In this document: positions 15,947 through 24,214 of the stretch, in pieces
Layout: each line of letters opens with the position of its first letter
How positions within the stretch are numbered: position 1 is the first letter of the stretch
From: Lactonifactor longoviformis DSM 17459
Lineage (GTDB): Bacteria; Bacillota; Clostridia; Lachnospirales; Lachnospiraceae
Direction: 5' to 3'
Length of the DNA: 64,000 bases
NCBI RefSeq assembly: GCF_900129135.1
Contig: NZ_FQVI01000023.1
Coordinates: forward strand, 1-64,000
The notes under the pieces: model-generated
The model's input: only the letters and a program-made list of their open reading frames with translations
Told to the model about the DNA's origin: nothing
Databases searched by the model: none
Made by a program: the position numbers and the translations under genes

Positions 15947-18154
15947 ATGAAAGCATTAGTGATAGCAGAGAAGCCTTCAGTAGCCAGGGATATTGCCAGG
16001 GTTTTAAAATGCCAGAAAAATATCCAGGGGGCTATGGAGGGAAGCCAATATATCGTAACCTGGGCACTGGGACACCTGGTCACACTGGCAGACCCGGAAG
16101 GATATGACAAGAAATATAAGGAGTGGAAGATGGAGTATCTTCCTATGATGCCCAAAAAGATGGAGCTGGTTGTGATTAAGCAGACATCCAAGCAGTATCA
16201 GGCAGTAAAGACCCAGCTCTACAGAAAAGATGTGAATGAGATTATCATCGCCACAGATGCAGGCAGAGAGGGAGAACTGGTTGCCAGATGGATTCTGGAG
16301 AAGGCGGGCTGCCATAAGCCCATCAAGAGGCTCTGGATCTCTTCAGTGACCGATAAGGCCATCCGGGAGGGATTTGCACATTTGAAAGACGGAAGAGAAT
16401 ACAATAACCTCTACGCAGCTGCTGTATCCAGGGCAGAAGCGGACTGGCTGGTGGGCATCAATGCCACAAGGGCGCTCACTTGTAAGTACAATGCCCAGCT
16501 GTCCTGCGGTCGTGTGCAAACCCCTACCCTTGCCATGATAGCAAAAAGAGAAGAAGAGATACGAAACTTTAAACCGGAAGAATACTACGGCATTAGTCTT
16601 CAGGCCGGTAAGGTAAAGTGGACATGGCAGGATCAGAAGTCCGGGAGCTATCGTTCCTTTCAGAAAGAACGAATGGAACAATTGGCAGAAAAGCTGAAGA
16701 GAGGAACTCTATCCGTGCATTCCATAGAGCGGGCCGCCAAGAAGACGCTTTCTCCCGGTCTCTATGATCTGACGGAGCTTCAGAGAGACGCCAACAAAAA
16801 GTTTGGATTTTCCGCTAAGGAAACACTGAATATCATGCAGCGCCTGTATGAAAACCATAAAGTTCTCACATACCCGAGGACAGATTCCCGCTATATCGGA
16901 ACGGATGTGGTAGGGACCATAAAAGAACGTCTGAAAGCCTGCAGTGTGGGTCCCTATAAAAAGCTTGCCGGAAGTCTGATTATGAAACCCATACAGACAA
17001 ATAAGTCTTTTGTGGATGATAAAAAAGTCAGTGATCACCATGCTATTATCCCCACTGAACAGTTTGTACAGATGGATCATATGACTAACGAAGAGAGGAA
17101 AATATACGATCTGGTAGTCCGGAGATTTCTGGCGGTTCTCTATCCTCCTTTTGTCTATGAACAGACAACAATGAAGGCGACCGTAGAGGGCGAGAATTTT
17201 CTCGCCAGGGGAAAGATTGTAAAAGAAGAGGGCTGGAAGGCTGTGTATGAAACTGTACCCATGGACGATGAGGAAGAGGAGGAAAATGACAGCAGAGGTA
17301 CTTCTCTGAAAGAACAGATGCTCCCTGAGGTGAAAAAGGGAGAAAAATACTCCGTGCAGAATCTGGAACTGACAAAGGGAAAGACAAAGCCCCCGGCTCC
17401 TTTTAATGAAGCCACGCTATTGTCAGCCATGGAAAATCCGGTAAAATATATGGATTCCCGGGATGCAGCCGCTGTAAAAACTCTTGGGGAGACCGGAGGG
17501 CTGGGAACGGTTGCTACCAGAGCGGATATTATAGAAAAACTCTTCAACAGCTTTCTGATGGAAAAAAGGGGAAAAGACATTTTTATTACATCCAAGGCAA
17601 AGCAGCTTCTGGAACTGGTCCCGGAGGATTTAAAAAAGCCGGAGCTGACAGCTGACTGGGAGATGAAGCTTTCCAGAATCGCAAAAGGAACTATGAAAAA
17701 AGAAGTATTTCTGGCCAATATCAGAGACTATACGCAGGATATCATAGGAGAGATCCGACAGGGAGACGGGACATTCCGTCATGATAACCTTACTAACACG
17801 AAATGCCCTGTGTGCGGAAAGAGGATGCTGGCTGTCAATGGGAAGAACAGCAGGATGCTTGTCTGCCAGGACAGAGAGTGCGGACACAGAGAAACCGTAT
17901 CCAAGATAAGTAATGCCAGGTGTCCGAACTGCCACAAAAAGATGGAATTATATATGAAAGGCAAGGAAGAGACTTTCATCTGTTCCTGCGGCTACAAGGA
18001 AAAGCTTTCTTCCTTCAAGGCCAGAAGGGAGAAGGAGGGAGCAGGAGTCAGCAAGAAGGACGTGCAGAGATATCTCCAGGAGCAGAAAAAAGAGGCCAAG
18101 GAGCCCATTAACAATGCATTTGCCGATGCATTGGCAAAACTTAATCTGAAGTAA
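15947..18154 (+). CDS. topB: DNA topoisomerase III
   Basis: A 735-residue type IA topoisomerase that passes single strands and decatenates DNA. The N-terminal Toprim domain begins KALVIAEKPSVARDIARVL and has the acidic ATDAGREGELVARW motif. The catalytic tyrosine is in LTYPRTDSRYI, about Y309. The C-terminus carries zinc-ribbon cysteines (CPVCGKRM, then CQDREC, and CPNCHKKM with CSCG), followed by a lysine-rich tail. The start has GGAGGA eight bases upstream. It is the TopB-type enzyme with a long linker, as is common on both chromosomes and conjugative elements of Firmicutes; no conjugation genes are near, so I read it as chromosomal. Confidence 0.93.
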   Translation: MKALVIAEKPSVARDIARVLKCQKNIQGAMEGSQYIVTWALGHLVTLADPEGYDKKYKEWKMEYLPMMPKKMELVVIKQTSKQYQAVKTQLYRKDVNEIIIATDAGREGELVARWILEKAGCHKPIKRLWISSVTDKAIREGFAHLKDGREYNNLYAAAVSRAEADWLVGINATRALTCKYNAQLSCGRVQTPTLAMIAKREEEIRNFKPEEYYGISLQAGKVKWTWQDQKSGSYRSFQKERMEQLAEKLKRGTLSVHSIERAAKKTLSPGLYDLTELQRDANKKFGFSAKETLNIMQRLYENHKVLTYPRTDSRYIGTDVVGTIKERLKACSVGPYKKLAGSLIMKPIQTNKSFVDDKKVSDHHAIIPTEQFVQMDHMTNEERKIYDLVVRRFLAVLYPPFVYEQTTMKATVEGENFLARGKIVKEEGWKAVYETVPMDDEEEEENDSRGTSLKEQMLPEVKKGEKYSVQNLELTKGKTKPPAPFNEATLLSAMENPVKYMDSRDAAAVKTLGETGGLGTVATRADIIEKLFNSFLMEKRGKDIFITSKAKQLLELVPEDLKKPELTADWEMKLSRIAKGTMKKEVFLANIRDYTQDIIGEIRQGDGTFRHDNLTNTKCPVCGKRMLAVNGKNSRMLVCQDRECGHRETVSKISNARCPNCHKKMELYMKGKEETFICSCGYKEKLSSFKARREKEGAGVSKKDVQRYLQEQKKEAKEPINNAFADALAKLNLK

Positions 18155-18186
18155 AAAAAGGAATCCGGCGGGCCGGATTCCTTTTT
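18155..18186. terminator. Terminator between topB and the convergent amidohydrolase gene
   Basis: AAAAAGGAATCCGGC (18155-18169) and GCCGGATTCCTTTTT (18172-18186) form a 15-bp perfect stem with A and T flanks suitable for both strands. It reaches into the stop codon of the minus-strand gene. Confidence 0.9.
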
Positions 18187-19000
18187 AACTGATATTTGCG
18201 GGGCGGTATACCCTCAGTGCATTCTTATAGAATACATCCTCGTAGTATGCCTCAGGGATAATGCTTTTTATAAAATCTATATAATTGGGAATATTCACCA
18301 GGGGCCAGTCTGTGCCGTACAGGAGTTTATCATATTGATCCAGGTATCCCAGCCAGGTCCGCAGGTGCTCCAGGTATCCTTTGCTTTTTTCCTGTGTTTT
18401 TTTAGGATCTACCATGCCTTCAAAAAGTCCGGAGAGATCTGCAGCAACATTCTCGTTTTTATCTACCACTGCAATGCCGTCAACGATCCAGGGATTGCCC
18501 AGATGACACATGACAAAGGTTACCTGGGGAAAAGCCACAGCTACCTCATCGATAGTGAGGGGGTGGCTGTATTTTAGGAGACCTCCGGTTCCTGCGGTAT
18601 CTCCAGTGTGGATGGCCACCGGTTTGTCATACGTTTTGGCAAGCTCATAGTATGGGAAGTAGGCAGTGTCAAAAACATATTGAGAATTATACCCGGGATA
18701 CAGTTTAATACCCACACAATTCTTACGCTGCAGGTGCTGTTCTACTTTATCTATGGAGGCTGCCAGGCTCCTGGCGTTCAGGCAGCTGCTGTCCAGGCCG
18801 ATACAGTAGCTGAGAAACTCAGGATACTGATGGTACGAAAGATCCAGAGTCTGGTTGCCCATAACGATGCCGTGGACAATCTCCTCCTCCTGAAAAACTG
18901 TGCGCAAATGCTCCGTGGTGTTTACATGGGCTGCCTCTTCGGCAATTTGGTCAAAATAGGGAGAGGAACAGCAGTGAATGTGGGCATCAATTATTTTCAT
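18185..19000 (-). CDS. Amidohydrolase-family metal-dependent hydrolase
   Basis: A 271-residue TIM-barrel protein of the amidohydrolase 2 type. It has the metal-binding DAHIH at the N-terminus (residues 5-9), a KLYPG segment, AIHTGD, CHLGNPW and the late GTDWPL aspartate. Relatives include decarboxylases and lactone or amide hydrolases acting on small cyclic or carboxylic substrates, so the reaction is open. AAAGGAGA precedes the ATG. It is monocistronic, reads away from the cysE leader and shares a terminator with topB. Confidence 0.85.
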   Translation of the reverse strand: MKIIDAHIHCCSSPYFDQIAEEAAHVNTTEHLRTVFQEEEIVHGIVMGNQTLDLSYHQYPEFLSYCIGLDSSCLNARSLAASIDKVEQHLQRKNCVGIKLYPGYNSQYVFDTAYFPYYELAKTYDKPVAIHTGDTAGTGGLLKYSHPLTIDEVAVAFPQVTFVMCHLGNPWIVDGIAVVDKNENVAADLSGLFEGMVDPKKTQEKSKGYLEHLRTWLGYLDQYDKLLYGTDWPLVNIPNYIDFIKSIIPEAYYEDVFYKNALRVYRPANIS

Positions 19001-19095
19001 GGCAAAATCTCCTTTGATAGGTAATAATAAAGCATATGAGAGTATTATAACAAAACCCGGAGCAGGCTACAAGGAACATCCAAAAAAGAAAACAA

Positions 19096-19124
19096 TTGAC
19101 AAAAACTGCATTTCTGAATAAACT
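19096..19124 (+). promoter_or_regulatory. Promoter of the cysE-sigH operon
   Basis: A perfect TTGACA (19096-19101), a 17-base spacer and TAAACT (19119-19124). Transcription would start near 19131 and enter the T-box leader. Confidence 0.65.
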
Positions 19125-19130
19125 AGAAGA

Positions 19131-19394
19131 AGACAGGAAAAGGCAACGAAAGGGAAGAGTAGCTGATATTTGAACTGACAGAGAGAGAAGGCCACCGGCT
19201 GAAAGCCATCTCAAGGGAGAATCCAGCGAAGTGCCCCCTGGAGCTGACCGGGTGAACAGGCATCTGCCGCCAGTAGTCCGGTACGTTACTCATGCGTTAA
19301 ATGAAAGAAGGGGAGGATCCGGTGTATCCTCTAGTAGAGTGGAACCGCGGACCAGCTTCGTCTCTTGTGTAAGAGACGGAGCTTTTTCTTTTTT
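19131..19394 (+). promoter_or_regulatory. Cysteine-specific T-box leader
   Basis: The T-box sequence AGAGTGGAACCGCGG (19336-19350) precedes a terminator stem, AGCTTCGTCTCT with AGAGACGGAGCT, and a T run (19354-19394). Stem I holds the AGTA motif near 19157 and a specifier loop with TGC at 19232-19234 in GAAGTGCC, a cysteine codon. Uncharged tRNA-Cys would pair there and with the antiterminator, letting transcription continue into cysE and cysS. The cysteine genes downstream support the specifier call. Confidence 0.93.
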
Positions 19395-19429
19395 CAGAGA
19401 TATTGATTTTAGAAAGAAAGGGTGATACC

Positions 19430-20149
19430 ATGGGGTTTATCCAGCATTTTAGAGAAGAGTTTAAAGTAATCACAGAACGGGACCCGGCGATAAAGACACC
19501 CTGGGAGGTGCTGCTGTACCCAAGTTTTAAAGTTATGTTAAAATACAGAAGAGCACATAAACTATACTTGAAAGGCCATTATTTTCTGGCCAGATGGATT
19601 TCCCAGAAGGCTGCCCATAAAACAGGGATAGAAATCCACCCCGGGGCAACCATAGGAAAAGGACTTTTTATAGACCATGGAAGCGGGGTTATTATTGGTG
19701 AGACCTCGATTATCGGAGATAATGTTACGCTCTATCAGGGGGTTACCCTGGGAGGTACCGGAAAAGAGACCGGGAAGCGTCATCCCACGCTGGAAGACAA
19801 TGTAATGGTCAGCGCAGGGGCTAAGCTCATTGGTTCCTTTACCGTTGGGGAAAACTCTAAGATTGGGGCGGGATCTGTGGTACTCAGCGAGGTGCCGCCA
19901 AACTGTACCGTGGTTGGTGTGCCGGGGCACATAGTAAAAAGGGATAATGTCAGAATTCCCAGGAATGATATGGATCATGTTCATCTTCCGGATCCTGTCT
20001 GGGAGGATATCAAGATTCTGCAGGATGAGAATAACCGGCTGAGAAGCCGGATTCTGGAAATGGAGAGAGAGCTGCGGCACTGTGAGAAAAACTGCAGGCA
20101 GACGGAAAAAGAAATAGAAGATAAAGGAGAATCATATGAAAGTCTATAA
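19430..20149 (+). CDS. cysE: Serine O-acetyltransferase
   Basis: A 239-residue left-handed beta-helix acetyltransferase that makes O-acetylserine from serine and acetyl-CoA, the first committed step to cysteine. It shows the hexapeptide repeats and the key motif [18 protein letters not shown] (residues about 64-81) with the catalytic histidine, then [18 protein letters not shown] and [10 protein letters not shown]. The start is the ATG at 19430 with AAAGGG upstream. The C-terminal 45 residues are a charged, probably coiled-coil tail. It is the first gene after the T-box and overlaps cysS by 14 bases. Confidence 0.95.
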   Translation: MGFIQHFREEFKVITERDPAIKTPWEVLLYPSFKVMLKYRRAHKLYLKGHYFLARWISQKAAHKTGIEIHPGATIGKGLFIDHGSGVIIGETSIIGDNVTLYQGVTLGGTGKETGKRHPTLEDNVMVSAGAKLIGSFTVGENSKIGAGSVVLSEVPPNCTVVGVPGHIVKRDNVRIPRNDMDHVHLPDPVWEDIKILQDENNRLRSRILEMERELRHCEKNCRQTEKEIEDKGESYESL

Positions 20150-21542
20150 TACGTTAACAAAAAGAAAAGAAGAATTTATTCCTCTTGAGGAGGGCAAGGT
20201 AAAGATGTATGTATGCGGACCTACCGTATATAATTTTATCCATATAGGCAACGCCAGACCCATGATTGTTTTCGATACTGCCAGACGGTATATGGAGTAC
20301 AAAGGGTATGAGGTAAATTATGTCTCTAACTTCACAGATGTGGATGACAAGATAATCGCAAAGGCCCAGGAAGAAGGGGTAAGCCCGGAGGAGATCTCCA
20401 CACGCTATATTAAGGAGTGCAAAAAGGATATGGCAGACATGAACGTAAAGCCTGCTACCACTCATCCTCTGGCCACCCAGGAAATCGGGGGTATGATTGC
20501 TATGATCGCCTCCTTGATAGAAAAAGGATTTGCCTATGAAGTAAAAGGAACCGTGTATTTCCGGGTAAAACAATTTAAGGAGTACGGCAAGCTCTCCCAC
20601 AAAAACATAGAAGATCTTCAGTCCGGATTCCGGGCCATCCAGGTATCAGGGGAGGATCAAAAGGAAGATCCCCTGGACTTTGTTCTCTGGAAGCCGAAAA
20701 AGGAAGGAGAACCGGCATGGCAGTCCCCCTGGGGCGAAGGACGCCCGGGCTGGCATATTGAGTGCTCTGAGATGTCTAAAAAATATCTGGGAGAAGAGAT
20801 CGACATTCACGCCGGAGGAGAGGATCTAATCTTCCCGCACCATGAAAATGAGATTGCCCAGAGTGAGTGCTGCAACGGCAAACCATTCGCAAAATACTGG
20901 CTGCACAATGCCTTTCTCAATATTGACAACAGGAAAATGTCAAAATCTTTGGGGAATTTCTTTACTGTCAGAGAGATTGGAGAGAAATATGATCTCCAGG
21001 TGCTTCGCTTCTTTATGCTAAGCGCCCATTACAGAAGTCCGCTGAATTTCAGCCAGGAATTGATGGAGGCTTCGAAAAACGGTCTGGACAGAATCATCAC
21101 AGCTGTGGACAGCCTCAATTATCTTATGAAGTCTGCCCAGGGGGATGAGATGTCTCAGACTGAGCAGGAGAAAGTAAATGAGCTTACTTCCTACACGGCA
21201 AAGTTTGAAGAGGCCATGGACGACGATTTTAACACGGCAGATGCTGTCTCCGCAGTTTTTGAACTTGTAAAATTTGCCAATACCAGCTGCACAGGGGAAA
21301 GCACACTGGCATTCCTCAGAAAAGTAAAAGAAACCATTCTGAAGCTTTGCGGTGTGCTGGGACTCATTGTGGAGAAAGAAGAAGAGATGCTGGATTCTGA
21401 CATTGAAACTTTAATAGAAGAACGTCAGGCCGCAAGAAAGGCAAAGAACTTTGCCCGTGCCGATGAAATCAGAGATCAGCTTCTGGGGATGGGAATTATC
21501 CTGGAGGATACAAGAGAAGGGGTAAAATGGAAGAGAGCTTAA
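20136..21542 (+). CDS. cysS: Cysteinyl-tRNA synthetase
   Basis: A 468-residue class I synthetase charging tRNA-Cys. HIGN ([10 protein letters not shown]) marks the ATP site, [10 protein letters not shown] the second signature, and zinc-binding residues lie in [16 protein letters not shown] and [10 protein letters not shown]. The length is standard. AAAGGAG precedes the ATG inside the end of cysE, so translation is coupled. Its control by the cysteine T-box closes a feedback loop on charging of tRNA-Cys. Confidence 0.97.
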   Translation: MKVYNTLTKRKEEFIPLEEGKVKMYVCGPTVYNFIHIGNARPMIVFDTARRYMEYKGYEVNYVSNFTDVDDKIIAKAQEEGVSPEEISTRYIKECKKDMADMNVKPATTHPLATQEIGGMIAMIASLIEKGFAYEVKGTVYFRVKQFKEYGKLSHKNIEDLQSGFRAIQVSGEDQKEDPLDFVLWKPKKEGEPAWQSPWGEGRPGWHIECSEMSKKYLGEEIDIHAGGEDLIFPHHENEIAQSECCNGKPFAKYWLHNAFLNIDNRKMSKSLGNFFTVREIGEKYDLQVLRFFMLSAHYRSPLNFSQELMEASKNGLDRIITAVDSLNYLMKSAQGDEMSQTEQEKVNELTSYTAKFEEAMDDDFNTADAVSAVFELVKFANTSCTGESTLAFLRKVKETILKLCGVLGLIVEKEEEMLDSDIETLIEERQAARKAKNFARADEIRDQLLGMGIILEDTREGVKWKRA

Positions 21543-21979
21543 AGTATTTAAAGGAACAGTTCCACCTGGGGAATACGGATATCCGCACCTATTCCCCGCT
21601 GACACTGGCATACATCGGGGATGCTATCTATGACCTGATTATCCGAACCATTCTGGTGGAACGGGGGAATTCCCAGGTGAATAAGCTGCATAAGAGGGCC
21701 AGCACGATGGTAAAGGCTTCGGCACAGTCTTCCATGATGGAACATCTTATGGAACTGCTCACGGAAGAAGAAGAGGCTGTTTACAAAAGAGGCAGAAATG
21801 CCAAATCTATGACTATGGCTAAGAACGCGACTATGTCAGACTACCGCAGGGCCACTGGATTTGAGGCGTTAATGGGATACCTGTACCTCACTGAACAGTG
21901 GAAGCGCATGCTGGATTTGATAAAAATAGGATTAGAAAAGGGAGAGTATTATGGAGGAAAGCAGATTCCAGGAAAATAA
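21527..21979 (+). CDS. mrnC: Mini-ribonuclease III
   Basis: A 150-residue protein consisting of the RNase III catalytic domain alone, without a double-stranded RNA-binding domain, as in MrnC, which matures 23S rRNA. The family start [20 protein letters not shown] (about residues 21-40) holds the catalytic acidic residues. It overlaps cysS by 16 bases and rlmB by 29 bases, the conserved order in Firmicutes. Confidence 0.92.
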   Translation: MEESLKYLKEQFHLGNTDIRTYSPLTLAYIGDAIYDLIIRTILVERGNSQVNKLHKRASTMVKASAQSSMMEHLMELLTEEEEAVYKRGRNAKSMTMAKNATMSDYRRATGFEALMGYLYLTEQWKRMLDLIKIGLEKGEYYGGKQIPGK

Positions 21980-22703
21980 AGTAGAAGGGCGCAATGCCGT
22001 GCTGGAGGCTTTCCGTTCCGGCCGTGCGGTGGACAAGCTTTTTGTCCTGGACGGCTGCCAGGACGGCCCGGTGCGCTCAATTTTGAGAGAAGCCAAAAAG
22101 AAGGACACCATTATCAGTTTTGTTAAAAAGGAACGGCTGGATCAGATGTCAGAGACAGGGAAGCACCAGGGTGTGATTGCGGTGACGGCTGCCTATCAGT
22201 ATGCGGAAATAGAGGATATCCTTGCACTGGCACAGAAAAAGGAGGAGCCTCCGTTTCTCTTTTTTCTGGATAACATCGAGGATCCCCATAATCTGGGAGC
22301 CATTATCCGTACGGCCAATCTCGTGGGAGCCCACGGGGTGGTGATACCAAAGCGGCGGGCAGTGGGGCTGACTGCAACCGTTGCCAGAACTTCGGCCGGT
22401 GCTCTGAACTATACGCCTGTGGCAAAGGTTACGAATCTGGTGCATACTATAGAGGAGCTTAAAAAAGAGGGGCTGTGGTTTGTATGCGCGGACATGGGTG
22501 GGAGCACTATGTATGAGGTGAATCTGAAAGGCCCCATCGGACTTGTTATTGGGAATGAGGGAGAGGGAGTAAGCCGTCTGGTAAAGGAAACGTGTGATTT
22601 TACGGCCTCCATCCCCATGAGAGGAGATATTGACTCTCTGAATGCTTCGGTGGCCGCCGGGGTACTGGCCTATGAGATTCTTCGGCAGAGGCTCCAGGGA
22701 TAA
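21951..22703 (+). CDS. rlmB: 23S rRNA 2'-O-ribose methyltransferase, TrmH/SpoU family
   Basis: A 250-residue SPOUT methyltransferase with an N-terminal substrate-binding domain ([21 protein letters not shown]) and the three knot motifs: DNIEDPHNLGAIIRTANLVGA, GLVIGNEGEGVSRLV and SLNASVAAGVLAYE. It methylates a ribose in 23S rRNA using S-adenosylmethionine; which nucleotide (RlmB G2251-like or another) is not certain. The start lies inside mrnC. Confidence 0.9.
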   Translation: MEESRFQENKVEGRNAVLEAFRSGRAVDKLFVLDGCQDGPVRSILREAKKKDTIISFVKKERLDQMSETGKHQGVIAVTAAYQYAEIEDILALAQKKEEPPFLFFLDNIEDPHNLGAIIRTANLVGAHGVVIPKRRAVGLTATVARTSAGALNYTPVAKVTNLVHTIEELKKEGLWFVCADMGGSTMYEVNLKGPIGLVIGNEGEGVSRLVKETCDFTASIPMRGDIDSLNASVAAGVLAYEILRQRLQG

Positions 22704-22740
22704 AGCAGTATACCAGGGATATGGATACGGGGGGGATAGA

Positions 22741-23334
22741 ATGAAGGATTATGAGGAATGTACAGACGAAGAGCTGATTACCCTGCTCCGGGAGGGCAAT
22801 CAGGAGATAGAAGATTATCTGATAGATAAATATAAGAGCCTGGTGCGGAAAAAAGCCCATGCTATGTTTCTCATGGGCGGTGAGACGGATGACCTGATAC
22901 AGGAGGGGATGATTGGTCTTTTTAAAGCCGTCAGGGATTATCTTCCGGACAAAAAGGCGTCCTTTGCCACTTTTGCCAGTCTGTGCATTGACAGGCAGAT
23001 TTATAATGCCATACAGCTGTCCAACCGGCAGAAGCACAGACCCTTGAACACCTATATTTCCCTGAGCAACGAGGAGGGGGATCCTGCCCTGGAATCAGAA
23101 AATCTGTGGCAGCAGGATCCGGAGTCGATTGTGATTGCTCAGGAAAGCGCGGCTGGCATGCGGGAAAGAATACGGAAAAGGCTAAGTCCCTTTGAAAATA
23201 AAGTGCTGGACCTGTACCTGGAGGGATACGGCTACCTGAAGATTGCGGAGATATTAGAAAAACCGGGAAAATCCATAGATAATGCCATACAGAGAATCCG
23301 CGGGAAAGTGAAAGAGGTAATGGAATTATTGTGA
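22741..23334 (+). CDS. sigH: RNA polymerase sigma factor SigH (Spo0H type)
   Basis: A 197-residue sigma-70 factor of the SigH group that drives stationary-phase and early sporulation genes in Firmicutes. Region 2 reads DDLIQEGMIGLFKAVRDY with DKKASFATFASLCIDRQI; region 4 reads LEGYGYLKIAEILEKPGKSIDNAIQRIRGK. The ATG at 22741 follows a G-rich ribosome binding site and starts MKDYEECTDEELI, typical of SigH. It is the last gene of the operon, 37 bases after rlmB, so part of its transcription should depend on the cysteine T-box; an internal promoter is not obvious. Confidence 0.93.
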   Translation: MKDYEECTDEELITLLREGNQEIEDYLIDKYKSLVRKKAHAMFLMGGETDDLIQEGMIGLFKAVRDYLPDKKASFATFASLCIDRQIYNAIQLSNRQKHRPLNTYISLSNEEGDPALESENLWQQDPESIVIAQESAAGMRERIRKRLSPFENKVLDLYLEGYGYLKIAEILEKPGKSIDNAIQRIRGKVKEVMELL

Positions 23335-23344
23335 GTAAAACATT

Positions 23345-23389
23345 AAAAATTCAGTATAATTTTCTTTATGAAAATAGTACTGAATTTTT
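23345..23389 (+). terminator. AT-rich terminator after sigH
   Basis: AAAAATTCAGTA (23345-23356) pairs with TACTGAATTTTT (23378-23389), a perfect 12-bp stem ending in T's. Confidence 0.7.
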
Positions 23390-23415
23390 ATGCAGATTAT
23401 TGTTTGAAATGTCAA

Positions 23416-23466
23416 TTGTATTTTACAGAATCATTGGTATAATATAAGTATATTGAACGTGTTCAA
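23416..23466 (+). promoter_or_regulatory. Promoter and autoregulatory operator of the TetR gene
   Basis: TTGTAT (23416-23421), a 16-base spacer and a perfect TATAAT (23438-23443) form the promoter. The 14-base palindrome-like TTGAACGTGTTCAA lies at 23453-23466, over the transcription start, where a bound repressor would block initiation. Two more copies precede the MFS gene. Confidence 0.75.
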
Positions 23467-23480
23467 GAAAGGAGAAAGTA

Positions 23481-24116
23481 GTGCCAAACTTGGAGAAAGA
23501 GACATGCGAAAGGATAGAAGCAGTAGCCCGTAATCTATTTTATGAATTGGGCTACAAGAACACTACAATCCGTAAAATTGCAAAGGAGGCTGAAATAAGT
23601 GTAGGACTTGCCAATTATTATTTTGGGTCCAAAGACGGGCTGTGTGCCAAGATTTATTCCAGTTTCAGAAGAGAGCTTTTTGAGATTATAAAAAGACGTT
23701 TTCCGGCCGGAGAGGATTATGATTTTGAGGCTTCTCATGTAATTATTTTTGATGCCATGCTGCTGATGGAAAGCCAGCCCCTTCTGGATTTATACAATGG
23801 GATATGTTATACGGAGGAGATGGAGCAGTATATGTATGAAATGTCAGCCCATATTCTAAGAAATACAAATATTGATGCGGGATACCGATATCTGTTCAGT
23901 ATAACGATACCGGCTCAGAAACCCAAATTGGTCAATGTGGACAGAGAAGAGCATAATGTATCTAAGAGAGATATTGTGAGATTTTTTCTCAACAGTTACA
24001 GCCTTCAGTTTTTTAAGGATAAAAGCAGGCTGGATGAGCTGGTGGATATTACCTTGCAGCATTATAAAGAATGCGGCATACACCTGGAACAAGGATATAA
24101 AATTGTATATCATTAA
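23481..24116 (+). CDS. TetR-family repressor of the 2-oxoacid module
   Basis: A 211-residue TetR-type regulator. The helix-turn-helix spans residues about 8-52 (RNLFYELGYKNTTIRKIAKEAEISVGLANYYFGSKDGL); the rest is a helical ligand domain without recognisable specificity. It begins with GTG at 23481 behind AAGGAG. The TTGAAC-type inverted repeats in its own promoter and in front of the next gene identify it as the likely local repressor. It ends in its own terminator, so the downstream operon is a separate unit. Confidence 0.88.
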   Translation: MPNLEKETCERIEAVARNLFYELGYKNTTIRKIAKEAEISVGLANYYFGSKDGLCAKIYSSFRRELFEIIKRRFPAGEDYDFEASHVIIFDAMLLMESQPLLDLYNGICYTEEMEQYMYEMSAHILRNTNIDAGYRYLFSITIPAQKPKLVNVDREEHNVSKRDIVRFFLNSYSLQFFKDKSRLDELVDITLQHYKECGIHLEQGYKIVYH

Positions 24117-24144
24117 ATGTTCTGTGCAGACACAGAACATTTTT
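24115..24144 (+). terminator. Terminator of the TetR gene
   Basis: AAATGTTCTGTG (24115-24126) pairs with CACAGAACATTT (24131-24142) and is followed by T's. Confidence 0.85.
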
Positions 24145-24155
24145 AAGACGCGTAT

Positions 24156-24195
24156 TTGAACGCGTTTAATAATGATGAAAATTGAACATGTTCAA
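24156..24195 (+). promoter_or_regulatory. Two TetR operator copies before the MFS gene
   Basis: TTGAACGCGTTTAA (24156-24169) and TTGAACATGTTCAA (24182-24195) are spaced 26 bases start to start and match the operator at 23453-23466 in 12 to 13 of 14 positions. They cover the only place for a promoter between the terminator and the ribosome binding site at 24201. Confidence 0.75.
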
Positions 24196-24214
24196 AAAAT
24201 GGGAGGTATATGGG

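Noticed and set aside
15947-18154. topB as a sign of a conjugative element
   Set aside because: TopB often marks such elements, but no relaxase, coupling protein or integrase is nearby and the flanking genes are ordinary chromosomal ones.
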